The translations under genes were made by a program, and so were the position numbers. The notes below the pieces were generated by a model. It was given only the letters and a program-made list of their open reading frames with translations, did not search any database and was not told the origin of the DNA. 64,000 nucleotides of DNA from Phragmites australis (lineage: Eukaryota; Streptophyta; Magnoliopsida; Poales; Poaceae), in NCBI RefSeq assembly GCF_958298935.1, contig NC_084944.1, positions 18,507,679 to 18,571,678 of the forward strand, read 5' to 3'. This document shows, one piece after another, positions 10,039 through 20,339 of the stretch (position 1 is the first letter of the stretch; each line of letters opens with the position of its first letter).

Positions 10039-12870
10039 CATAATTCCGAAAGATACAAAACACCCAATCTAATTCTATAGTTTCAATAGATAGATCTATT
10101 GGTGATACTATGCTTAATAATTCCAAAAGATTGGATAAAGAAGGTAATGTGAATAAACAATTAGGTTCGAGTATAAATATCGAAAAGCCGATTACTATTG
10201 CATACAAACAGTCGGTTAGCGAAAGGGAAATATGTCAGTAACTACTAACGAAAAAGAAGAGGTGTTGGTTGCTAAACATAATGACAGAGAATTATCGATT
10301 ATAATAACCGAACAACAGTTTGGTTCGGTTTCAAACCATAGTGTCACTCAATAAGACATAATAGTTGAGCATGATAATAGTTTGGATATTAGCTTGAGCA
10401 AAGTCATAACAACAGCTACAGCCGAACAGAGGAACAGTTCGGATGTTTCTAAAAGTAAAAAAAGAAATGCCCTTGCTGCTTGAAGTCAAACCGTGTATAG
10501 AGTATAGAGGTGTTAATAAACAACTTGATAGTGTGTTGCAAGGGGAATTTGAAATAGAACTTGATATCAAAATATCCATATGCAGAAGACTATACTTTGA
10601 TCATGATAATGCGGTCCCGTACCCGCGAGGATTTGAAGTACTAGAGCTTGCAAAATTCATGAGTAAGGATGATAGAATTGCTACGGTGTTTGTCAGCCAA
10701 GTTATTTTTCCATATGAGGAGGCCAGCAATAGCGATATATTAAAGTTAGAATTATTTCCATCATCTTCGTCGGGCATTATATTTGTATGGGTTACTTTAC
10801 GTTTTCTAAATTCGGTCTACACTTGGTCACGAATGGGACATAAGTTTTGTGATTATTTCAGATTTAGAGATAGATGGCTGAGGCTGAAGGAATTTAAAGA
10901 TAATTTGTTTAATGGAAGATAATTCTAAGATATTGGGTGAGGATCAATCGGCTAATGAAAGACAATTGAAGTTTGTTGGAAGTCTGAAGATGCAAGAAGG
11001 TACTCGGTTATTTCCTGTCGACATGATCAAACTTAAGAGTAAAAGTGTCCTAGTTCGGCCATCTCAGGCTGAGGCTACAAAAGATAGGGATATGGTTATT
11101 AGAGAGGAACATCCAAGGCCATCAAGAAAGAATGAGGATCTTTTAGAAAAGGTGCAAAGTGAAAATACTCCAGAAGGTCGCAGGTCAATATCAACACCAA
11201 GTTCTGTGGGGGCACAAGAGTGCTAAGCCGAAGAAGTCAAAATAAAAAAGCAAGAGGTTGGTAGACAGAAAGTTAATAATAACGAGAACAATACCATGAA
11301 CATGATTAAAAGGCTGAATACTACATTCAAGGAGCTTCTGGCTAAGTTTTAGAAGGAAAAGATCGACAAGGTAAGTGCTAGTCGATTTAATAATTTCAGA
11401 TGACCGAGGTCATCATCAAAGCAAGAATTCGGCAGTCGGCATTATCAACAGAAGAGTGCCAATTAAGAGGTTCTATTTCTGCCATACATGCCAACAATGC
11501 CCATGCCTTGGAGTTATTATCCAGCTGCATTTCCTCCTTGCTCGACATGGAATTTCAACAGTATGTCACCACCTCAAATGCATTCTACTTCTTTCCATTC
11601 AGGATGGGTGTTGCCAAGGAGACCTATGTTTGACAAATCATCATATCCTAACAATGATCGTTTTGATCGAAGAAATTAGTCTAATAATAAATGAGAGAAT
11701 GAAGTGGTTAAGAAAGTGTATTGCGTCAAGGATAGTGGCAATTCTAATGGGCAATCAGATTTAGTTTGAAAGGAGGTAAGGCAGATTGATGTTGATGCTA
11801 GGTCTGTTATTGTGCAAGGCAAAGGGGTTGAAGGAGATACGATAAATATAATTGCTGCTTATGCAAAGGGGGAGTCAACTGATTTAAAGGAATATAAACA
11901 GTCAACTGATTTAAAGGAATGTAAACAGCTAGTTATTGTTGTTATCTTGGTTGCTGGTGATGATAACAAAACAATGGCTAGAGTTGGTCACAAGAGTGCT
12001 GATGATGTCCAGACTAGTATACAGGCTGAACAGAGAGGCAATGATACTGTGAGTTCGGCCAGGAGCAATGCAAGAGCAACAGGTTTGGCTGCATTTGGAA
12101 GAAAGTTGGATGTGCATAAAAAAGGAATGGGAGTGTCTATGCTGCCTGACATAAAATCATAGTCGTGATGGCGTTCACTGTGTTTATCATATCCACAGAA
12201 GGGAAGATTGTCGCAGTAACCTTGCACACAAAAGTTGAAAGAGAGGAAGATGGTTTGGATCCCGAAGGGTAGAAAAAAGGGTGAAACTAATATTCAAACG
12301 TCAATTATTGAAGCCACACAAAAGACAAAGCCGAAGTTGACATCCAAACAACTTGAGGACCAGTGTAAGGATGAGAAAACTGATCAACATGGTCAGGCGT
12401 GGGGAATCCAAAAGGCAATTATAATGTTAGAAGTCTGCATGCGGGTACCAAAATCATTGGCAACCACATCATTACTTTTTATCATCTATTCTGCCAATGC
12501 AGATGCCATTGATTCCTTATCCAAGTATGTTTCAATATCCATTATGGACTGTGTATGGTCCTTGGATGCCCTTTTATGAGTCTTCATATTTTAGTTGGGT
12601 ACCATCAAAAAGGGGATGGATGTGATCGGTTGTTACAGTCGTATCCAGGGCATTGTTATTATGTATTAAAAGCTAAAACATTTGTTAGAACTTTTTATTT
12701 TAGTTATATTAGTATGCTCAAAGGGATATCCACACTAAAAATATGAATATTTTCTATCGCCCGAGGGAATAAGAGCCGGTGTTTAAGTAGTAATCATTCT
12801 GGGCCTGTAGTCATGCTTGAGAGTTAGGTTTATTTTTTGGCACGTAAGATTTGCCAAAAAATAGGGGACA
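10039..12870 (+). mobile_element. Interior of an LTR element (5' LTR missing), gag-like remnants
   Basis: This lies directly upstream of a 3' LTR (12871) and ends in a purine-rich tract AAAAAATAGGGGACA (12856-12870), the expected plus-strand primer site. It holds a chain of short ORFs (10443-10922, 10912-11226, 11375-11764, 11812-12162, 12235-12579). Lys/Glu-rich parts and a Met/Pro/Trp/Tyr-rich patch (about 11488-11640) are reminiscent of retrotransposon gag or spacer proteins, but I see no protease, reverse transcriptase or integrase motif. It is probably a non-autonomous element whose 5' LTR was lost when it broke LRR copy B. Confidence 0.55.
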
Positions 12871-13247
12871 TGTATTGATGGCAAGATTTGGCATCTATAA
12901 TGGTCATTGTAGTACTGATTAGCTTAACGATAAGAATTTAAGGCTGCTGCTGATTCAATTATTGTTCGATTTTGAATCAGAAGGGAGAGTGGTCTAATCA
13001 GGAAAGGTTGTATGAGATCAAGGGGTAACTGCGGAGGATGACAAGGTACAACAATGAAGCTCAAAGCTTGTCAGAGGTATCCAGGTGGTTTCCGACCAGG
13101 TCTCCGGCCGAGTGGTCTCCGATTAGGTGGCCTCCGTCTAGATGGCCTCTGATCGGGTCTCCGTTTGGGTGGTCTCTGGCTAAAGTTATTACCAAGCAGA
13201 TGATCTTTGACCACGTGATCTCGGACCAGATGATCTTTGACCACGTT

Positions 13248-14714
13248 TGTCGGTGTATCAAGAACCGGGGGTCCCTGAGTCCCGAGGCCAGGCCAGCCAT
13301 CCGCCATGTATTGCCATCCCGCGAGGTCTCTCCCACGGGGTAAGGAGAGTTTGAGTCCCGGGAGAAGGTGCTCGGGGCCACAGTCATTGGTCCCCGAGCA
13401 CCCCAGTTCCCCGATGATCCGCGGAGTCTAAGTACCGGGAAGAAAAGTGCTCGGGCCGGTGCCAGGTCACCCCCGAGCACCCTAGTCCCCCGATGACCAG
13501 AAGAGCTAAAGTTCCGGGAGAGAGTGCTCGGGGCTGTGAGCAGCAGCCCCCGAGAGCTCAGTTCCCTGAGGTTCCACACAAAGAGTGCTCGGGAGAGAAT
13601 GCTCGGGGCTGCACGTGGTAGCCCCCGAGCATTCGGTTCCCCGAAGGATCGTGCAAGAGTGCTCGGGAGAGAGTGCTCGGGGAGGTGAACAGTACCCCCG
13701 AGCACCCGGTACCCCGAAGACAAAGATAGGCATTCCTGGGAGAGAGTGCCCGGGGAGGTGAATAGTACCCCCGAGCACTCGGTTCCCCGACGACCCAGAG
13801 AGGCCCCTGAGGGGCCCATCGACGAGGTGTCCGCCAGTCAGAGGTCCGAAGACGCATTTAATGAGCGTGCGTGGCCTGACACATCCAACTTCTCCCGCCG
13901 CAGCGTCAGTCCCTGCCATGCTTTGGCAGAGGGGTGTGGGGCTATTAATTGCACGGGTCCCACCCCGTATCGTCGGTATCATCGCGAGGATCGCGTTCCG
14001 TCTGCCGCCCTGCTGTGGCAGAGGAACAAGACAGGGCGGGCACGCCGGGTTGCTCTGCGGCTGCCCGGTGGGCCCCCTCCATGGCGCCCGTTGCCAGGGC
14101 ATCCACAGTGATAGGTGACCGGGCGGGCGATGTTTTTCCACCCTTCGGTCACTTCGCCCAGAAGAAACGATGACGCCTTTCCCAGTGATGGTGTCTTGGA
14201 ACTTGTGCCCCCCTCCTTCCCGTTCGGGGCATGTCGTAGCCGGCAAGTGCTTAAAATAGCCGGCAAGTGCTTAAAATAGCCGGCAACACAAAAGCAAGGA
14301 CGAGCTCTGGGCTAGACGCGAATTCACTCACAAAGAAGATCAACCCCACAACGAACCAAGCCAACGAAGAGAGACACTATGAGCAAGGTTGAGCACAGTT
14401 CCAGCCGAAGAACAAGGAGCCTCAAGCTCTTAGTTAGATCATATTTCTTGTAACCAGCTACATCCTTGAGGGATCTCCCTCAGGACAGTTATTGCATCCA
14501 TACAGGAGTAGGGTATTACGCCCCCGTGCGGCCCGAACCTGTCTAAACTCTGGTGCATTTACTTCCTTTTGCACTAGGTCATCATCCCCCACCACCGGCC
14601 GTTGCATTTACTCTCATTCATTTCTTCGACGAACTTATTCAGGATTATCCCCCCGGCTGAATCTCTAAAAAGGGGTCTCTCGGGATCCCTGTGACAGGAG
14701 TTAATCCTCCGACA
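13248..14714 (+). mobile_element. Nested solo LTR with target duplication ACGTT
   Basis: A TGTCGGTG...CCGACA segment of 1,467 bp flanked by exact ACGTT at 13243-13247 and 14715-14719. It is GC-rich in its first 600 bases, with six or so units in which GTGCTCGGGG pairs with CCCCGAGCAC about 20-30 bases later. It ends with the R/U5-like section GTATTACGCCCCCGTGCGGC. I take it for a grass Gypsy LTR, by texture only. The many ORFs here on both strands (for example 13061-13819 minus) follow from high GC and the repeats, not from genes. Confidence 0.9.
14241..14280 (+). repeat. Perfect 20-bp tandem duplication
   Basis: CGGCAAGTGCTTAAAATAGC occurs twice in a row, followed by a third partial CGGCAA. 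It lies in the promoter-like part of the solo LTR, and TTAAAATA is the nearest thing to a TATA box there. Confidence 0.9.
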
Positions 14715-15565
14715 ACGTTGATCTCCGACCAGGTGATCTTCGACCATGGTGATCTCCAACTAGGTGGCCTTCGATCAGATGCTTTTTTGACCAGGTTCTT
14801 CGACCATGTCTCCGTCTAGGTGGTCGAACTAGGCAGCTGGTCTATTCTGTGGAGCCGGACAAGTCTAAGGAGCTGGTCAAGTTTGAAGAATTGGTTAAAA
14901 ACCGAGGAGCTGGTCGGACCGAATAGTGACTGGTCGAATGTTGAGCATGTAATTGGACCAAGAAGGTGGTACGGGAGCAGGTATTCGAATCGAGCATGTA
15001 GTCAAATCCAAGAAGACTGAACTGCAATAAATGATACTTGGGTAGACATATGGGAGTTTACGTGGTCGAATAGGAAAGATATGTTAGTTATAGAAAGTTT
15101 GGAGATCAGAAGGCATAACCGAATAATATCTGTAAGTCTTGCTCAGTTTGAATTATGAGTCATGATCATTTACTGCTAAGACCTACCGCCCTTTAAATAA
15201 AAGAGAGTTATGGCCGATTGAATAAAAAAACAATCAACCAAAAATACAATCGCATCTATCTTTTTACCTAGCTCCTGTAGTCCCGTTCCTTTTTCTCCCT
15301 CCTGCTGCTACTCGTTCTTGATCTCGACAACCAAGGATAAAACGTCAGCCACCTGCGCTCTGATGGGTCCCTCTTGAGCGTGAGTGATGACAAATGTCCA
15401 ATAGCGTGACACCACAACTAGAGTTTCCTAGGCGTTGCCCGTCAGATAGTTATCGTCAGAACTTCTGATTCACATCGGAGCTTCCGATTTTACTGGTTGG
15501 AACTTCCAGTCCAAGATTGCACACGAGATGCTCAATGATTAGCGCGGCACCTTTTCATGTCAACA

Positions 15566-16285
15566 CACACTGACAGGAATATCTCTGTGTATGCTCGATT
15601 CTAGTACCTGAACCAAATAAATGTCATTGTATTTTGTGTAATAATTGTTTATAATTTCGAAACATCAGAGCTTACACCATAACTATGTTGCAGATATTGC
15701 TAAAGGTCGGAGTTATAAAATGATCCACTACCGCAAGAGAGAGAGAGAAGCAGAGAAGGAGAGAGAAAGATGGAAGCGCCGGGTGAAAATGGAGCTCGGC
15801 GGCGGCAGCTCGGCCTGGCGGCACAGGTGAGAGGCGAAGGGTGCGGACGAACAGCTGCAAAGGGGTGGATTTGGATGAAAGAAAGTTTGGGATTTGATTG
15901 CGCACAGCATTGAAATGGAAGACCAGAACAAATACCAGCTCTTTGGAAAAAAAATGGGAATCCATCAGAGCAAGATAGAGCTTCCTTACCAACGCAAAAA
16001 GAAAGCAATCCACGGCGGGCAGAACTGAAAGTGGTGGTGCCAGTGGGAACTGCGAACAGAGCCAATGGAGATTTCAAAATCAGCGGAGCAGTGCAAGGTC
16101 TGGCAGGTCTGGTAGGGGAAAGGAAAAGGGGAGAAGTGGTAGGAGGAGGCAGGTATGGCGCTTAGCAGAGGCAGGCAATCCGAGAAGAACATCGAAGGCT
16201 CACGAAGCTTGTGGAACGATGCGAGACGAGCTCCACGGAACGGACGATTCTGGTCTGCCAGACCCGCCCGCGTTTACATATAGTA
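15566..16285. other. Orphan segment between the two halves of receptor-kinase copy B
   Basis: The first 15-20 bases can continue the LRR frame, and the rest is unrelated to the gene. It contains a GA-rich microsatellite (about 15732-15770) and a GC-richer stretch open on the minus strand (15700-16077), whose Ser/Pro/Leu composition looks like translated 5' untranslated DNA. No terminal inverted repeats or target duplication were found. It could be a captured host promoter fragment, or filler DNA from the repair that removed the middle of the gene. Confidence 0.4.
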
Positions 16286-17231
16286 AGATTAGATGTTAGC
16301 AATAGCAAACTCAATAGCATCTTGCCCCAACAACTTGGAACGTAGCAGATGCTGGAGATTCTGAACCTATCACACAATCAGTTCAGTGGAAGCATTCCAC
16401 CCTCCTTCACTAGCATGATGAGCCTATCAACGCTTGATGTGTCCTACAACAACTTGGAAGGACCAGTGCCGGCTGGACGTCTACATCAAAATGCTTTAGT
16501 ATACTGGTTTCTTTACAACAAAGGTCTGTGTGGTAATATCTCTGGCTTGCCACCTTGTTATTCAACTCAATTATCTGGTCACCATAAACGAAGGCTACTT
16601 AGTTTGCTACTGCCAATTGTTCTTGTTGTGGGTTTCATCATTCTTGCCATTACTGTAATCGGTACAATACTCGCTAATAACAAAAGAAAGCCACAAGAAA
16701 GGGCTACCACAAATGGAAGAGACATGCTATTTGTTTGGAATTTTGATGGAAGACTAACGTTTGAGGATATCATAAGGGCAACTGAAAATTTCGACGACAA
16801 GTACATCATTGGAATAAGATGATATGGAAAAGTGTACAAAGCACAACTTCAAGATGGGCAGCTGGTTGCTGGGAAGAAGCTTCATCCCACTGATGAAGAG
16901 GTGAATGATGAAAGAAGATTTCATAGTGAAATGGAATCTTATCACAAATCCAGCAGCGAAGCATTGTCAAACTGTATGGATTCTGTTCGCATCAGAGTAT
17001 AAGTTTCTTGTCTATGAGTACATTCAGCGGGGAAGCCTCCATATGACCATAGAAAATGAGGAACTAGCCAAGGAATTTGTTTGGCAGAAGAGAGCTGCTC
17101 TTGTAGAAGATTTAGCTCAAGCAATATATTATTTGCACTACGACTGCAACCCACCTATAATCCATCGAGATATCACAAGCAACATCTTACGTCTCAGATT
17201 TTGGCACAGCAAGGATTATAAAGTCTAAATA
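16286..17231 (+). pseudogene. MIK2-like receptor kinase, copy B, C-terminal half
   Basis: Closely similar to 59940-60900 of copy C. It reads through the last LRRs (LNLSHNQFSGSIPPSF, LDVSYNNLEGPVP), the C-terminal cap GLCGNISGLPPC, one transmembrane helix (about 16604-16675, LLLPIVLVVGFIILAITVIG), the juxtamembrane WNFDGRLTFEDI and into the kinase. It is inactive: the Gly-rich ATP loop is replaced by GIR plus a stop at 16820-16822, the ATP-lysine context reads VAGKK, frameshifts follow the VNDERRF block, and about 26 bases after HRDITSNI are missing. The DFG region survives in a shifted frame (CAGATTTTGGCACAGCAAGG). Similarity ends at 17231, where a truncated LTR begins. Confidence 0.85.
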
Positions 17232-17765
17232 TGCAGCTGACCTTCGGAGATAATATTAAGGAAGAAAAGACACCCCCTGCAGCCGACCTAACACGAGGAA
17301 ATGGACGATTAATGCCGGTGCAAGTGGTGCATATCCTGACACCCCAGCGTAATGAAAATCATCCTGACACCCCCGGCAGAGCGGCATCGGGCCGCAATTG
17401 GCAACCAGCTCACCCCTCAAAGGGCAGGCACTACAATAGTTACCACGGTAGATATTTATCTTCTATGTAGGGTAAAAAGTAGTTATCCAGGATAAAGCCC
17501 AGTAATTCGGTCAGGTCCTAGATATTTGTACATCGTGATAACTTGTACACTAAGCTACGTACCACCCTATAAATAGGGGATCGTGATCATCTAGGGGAGG
17601 GAGAGGTCACAAGAAGAACGCTCAAAGCAACACATAGGACACAGAGGTGCCCAAGCGCTAAATCATACTATGATACCCTCCCCCCAAACCGATCCCTTTT
17701 TTTACTATCAATACATTTGTGGTGTTCTTTCCTCTCAAACTTTGTCTCGAAGCTTGAGTCTTCTC
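17232..17765 (+). mobile_element. Truncated 5' LTR
   Basis: Nearly collinear with 22151-22684 of the 3' LTR: both contain AATGCCGGTGCAAGTGGTGC, CACGGTAGATATTTATC, ACCCTATAAATAGGGG and AGGTGCCCAAGCGCTAAA. The first roughly 290 bases and the last roughly 50 bases present in the 3' LTR are missing. A TATA box is at 17568-17575. Confidence 0.85.
17568..17575 (+). promoter_or_regulatory. TATA box in the truncated LTR
   Basis: TATAAATA within CCC..GGGG. The same box is at 22486-22493 in the 3' LTR, so it is conserved as the promoter core. Confidence 0.65.
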
Positions 17766-17815
17766 CTTAGCTAGTACATAACCATGCAAAACCCACACCT
17801 GTAGCTGCGCTGCAT

Positions 17816-18545
17816 GCCTAGGCCACCCAGAGGGCAGATTATGCCAGGGTGTCCTGGAAGGCATTGCATAGCCTCAGTAGTGTTGAAGCCACGCCCCGGG
17901 GAATATCCTCGAAGGCGGAGATGCGGTGCTCTGAGGAATGATGTCGCAAGGAATCCTCGTTGCATGACATGCCTACACACTGCAGGCACAGCAAGCCTAG
18001 GTCACTACAAAGGCATCAAGCCTAGGTTTCCTGGAAGGCGTTGCATAGCCTTGATAGTGTGTAGATGCCGGTTATCAAGGGACTTCCTTAGTAATGTAAT
18101 TGCGGTGCCTTCGAAGGATTTCTTCGGGAGGCGTGACACGCCCACGCACCTGTAAGCATTGCTTGCCTAAACCTAAGTCACCTAAAAATGTTTCCCGCAT
18201 ATCAAGGGATGACCTTGATGTGATGATGCAGTGCTCTGAGGAATGTTGTCGCAAGGAATCCTCTTTGCACGACATGCTTATATACCACGAGCACAGTATG
18301 CCTAGGTCACCATGAAGGCATCAAGCCTAGATTTCCTGGAAGGTACTGCATAGTTTCGGTCGTATAAATGCCACACGCCAGGGCACACCCCTTGGTGAAC
18401 AGTGTTACGGTGCACCTGGGGCGTTTCCTCGGGAGCACGACAAGCCAACACACCGCGGGCGTAGCATGCCTAGGTCACCTAGAAGGCAAGACTGTCTAGG
18501 TTTTCTAGAAGGTATTGTATAGCTCCTATAGTGTGTAGAGCCTTC
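17816..18545 (+). repeat. Tandem array, about 170-180 bp units
   Basis: Four to five diverged units mark themselves by GCCTAGG.CACC (17816, 17996, 18299, 18468, and a degraded one near 18168), followed by CCTGGAAGGC.TTGCATAGCC and GCGGTGC..TGAGGAAT. Unit starts are about 130-180 bases apart. It lies inside the LTR element that begins at 17232. The ORFs in it are broken and differ from unit to unit. Confidence 0.75.
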
Positions 18546-18568
18546 GACATTAACGCATGCCAAAGGGG

Positions 18569-19240
18569 ATACAAAACCTTCGGCAAAAACGGAGAGACTT
18601 ACAAAACCTCCGACAAAAATAGAGAGACCTACAAAATCTCCAGCAAAAACAAAGAGTCCTACAAAACCTCCGAAAAAATGAAGAATCTTACCAAACCTCC
18701 AGCAAAAACGGAGAGTCCTACAAAACCTCTAGCAAAAACGGAGAGTCCTAGAAAACCTCCGAAAAAACGGAGAGTCCTACCAAACCTCCGGCGAAAATAG
18801 AGTCCTACAAAACCTCCGACAAAAACGGAGAGCCCTACAAAACCTCCGACAAAAACGGAGAAACTTACAAAACCTCTGGCAAAAATGGAAGTCCTGCGAA
18901 AGCTCCGGCAAAAATGGAGAGCCTTACAAAGCCTCTGGCAAAAATGGAGAAACTTACAAAACCTCTGGCAAAAATGAAAAGTCCTGCAAAAGCTCTGACA
19001 AAAACGGAGAGTCTTACAAAGACTCTAGCAAAAACAGAGAAACTTACAAAACATCTGGCAAAAATGAAGAAACTTACAAAACCTCTGGCAAAAACAAAAA
19101 GTCCTGCGAAAGCTCCAGCAAACACGGAGAGACTTCCAAAAACATCAGTGAGACGAAGCATCTTACAAAAACCTCTGCCAAAATAGAGAAAACTTCCAAA
19201 ACCTCCACAAGACGGAGAGTCTTACAAAACCTCCGCAGGA
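18569..19240 (+). repeat. 30-bp minisatellite, roughly 22 units
   Basis: Variants of ACAAAACCTCCGACAAAAAC followed by GGAGAG(T/C)CCT repeat every 30 bases, fading into longer diverged units up to about 19340. Because 30 is divisible by three, the array is open over long distances and encodes a ten-residue repeat of the KPLAKTESLT type on plus, and the reverse frame 18865-19161. The units differ mainly by transitions. I see no start codon context or flanking coding sequence that would make it a gene. Confidence 0.85.
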
Positions 19241-19676
19241 CAGAGAGCCTTGCAGAAACCTCCGTAAGACGGGGAGTCTTCCAAAAAGCCCTGCAAATGG
19301 GGATGTCTTCCAAAAAACACCCGCCAAACGGAGAGGATCTAAAAAGACCTATCGAACAAAACCCCCCGGCATCTTGAAGGAAAACCCCTCCATGCCGGAG
19401 ATGTGAGAAGCCCACTAGCCTCCGGGAGGCACAGCCAATAGATCAAAGGGGTATAAATCCCCCTCCCCGAAGGAAGTGGCATGGCCCACGTGACTCAAAC
19501 ACATATGGTAAAAGGTAAGGTCATTACCCAGCAGTCTCATCTATGACACGGTTCATATGTCGTTTATGAAGATCATGCTAATATTAAGTAAAAGCCCACT
19601 CTGCGTGGCACGGGAAATAGTATGGAATCCCTAACTGTTCATTGCAGGGGTAGTAGCTTTCGGCACGCCGTCGTCA

Positions 19677-20330
19677 GGCTCTGGATGGATTACCTTCGAA
19701 GTCAGGCAGCGACTAAGGGTCGAGGGGGTCAAGGACGACCTCTCCCATCTAGCCTTCGGCTTCGCCTCCGACGCACCATCACCAAGCTCTGAACGGATTA
19801 CCTCCGGAGCCGGGCAATAGCTAAGGGCCGAGTGGGTCGAGGACCACCTCTACCATCCAGCCTTTGGCTTCACCTCCTATGCGCCATTGCCAGACTCCGG
19901 ACGGATTACCTCCGAAGCCAGCAGCGGCTAAGGGCCGAGGGATCGAGGACCACCTCTCCTATCTAGCCTTCGGCTTCGCCTCCTACGCACCATTGTTAGG
20001 CTCTGGACGGATTACCTCCGGAGCCGGGCAGCGGCTAAGGGCCGAGGGGGTCGAGGACCACCTCTCCCATCTAGCCTTCGGCTTCACCTCCGACACGCCA
20101 TCGCTAGGCTCTGGGCGGATTACCTCCGAAGCCGGGCAGCGGCTAAGGGCTGAGGGGGTCGAGGACCACCTCTCCTGTCTAGCCCTCGGCTTCGCCTGCA
20201 ACACGCCATCGCCAGGCTCTGGACGGATCACCTCCGAAGCTGGGTAGCGGCTAAAGGCCGACTTGGTCGAGGATCACTTCTCCCGTCTAGCCTTCGGCTT
20301 CACCTCCGACACATCATCGCTAGGCTTTGG
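19677..20330 (+). repeat. 108-bp tandem array, six units
   Basis: Markers similar to AGGCTCTGGACGGATTACC occur at about 19677, 19783, 19891, 19999, 20109, 20215 and 20323, giving steps of 106-110 bases. Each unit also has GGGGGTCGAGGACCACCTCT and CCTTCGGCTTC. A 108-bp unit is 36 codons, so an ORF (19864-20247) runs through several units. Insertions and deletions in single units break the frame elsewhere, so selection for coding is unlikely. Confidence 0.85.
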
Positions 20331-20339
20331 TCATGTCAT

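Larger units (their letters stand above)
12871..15565 (+). mobile_element. 3' LTR interrupted by a nested solo LTR
   Basis: It starts TGTATTGATGGCAAGATTTGG and ends ATGTCAACA. Without the inserted solo LTR it is about 1.2 kb and matches the solo LTR at 8305-9342, including the closing stretch about GACGA, CCAA and the ACACGAGATGCTCA end. After it, CACTGACAGGAATATC can be read as a few more codons of the LRR gene that ends at 10038 (LTGIS), which supports insertion into copy B. Confidence 0.8.

Noticed and set aside
10039..12870. Endogenous pararetrovirus remnant
   Set aside because: It ends in a primer tract next to an LTR and shows no movement, coat or polymerase motif of such viruses; an LTR-element interior fits better.
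13061..14246. ORFs of 246-252 codons on the minus strand
   Set aside because: They run across the boundary of the solo LTR and its flank and follow the GC-rich hairpin units; the peptide repeats mirror the DNA repeats. Not a gene.
18569..19240. CRISPR-like array
   Set aside because: Repeats are directly adjacent 30-bp units without unique spacers, in plant DNA inside an LTR element. It is a minisatellite.
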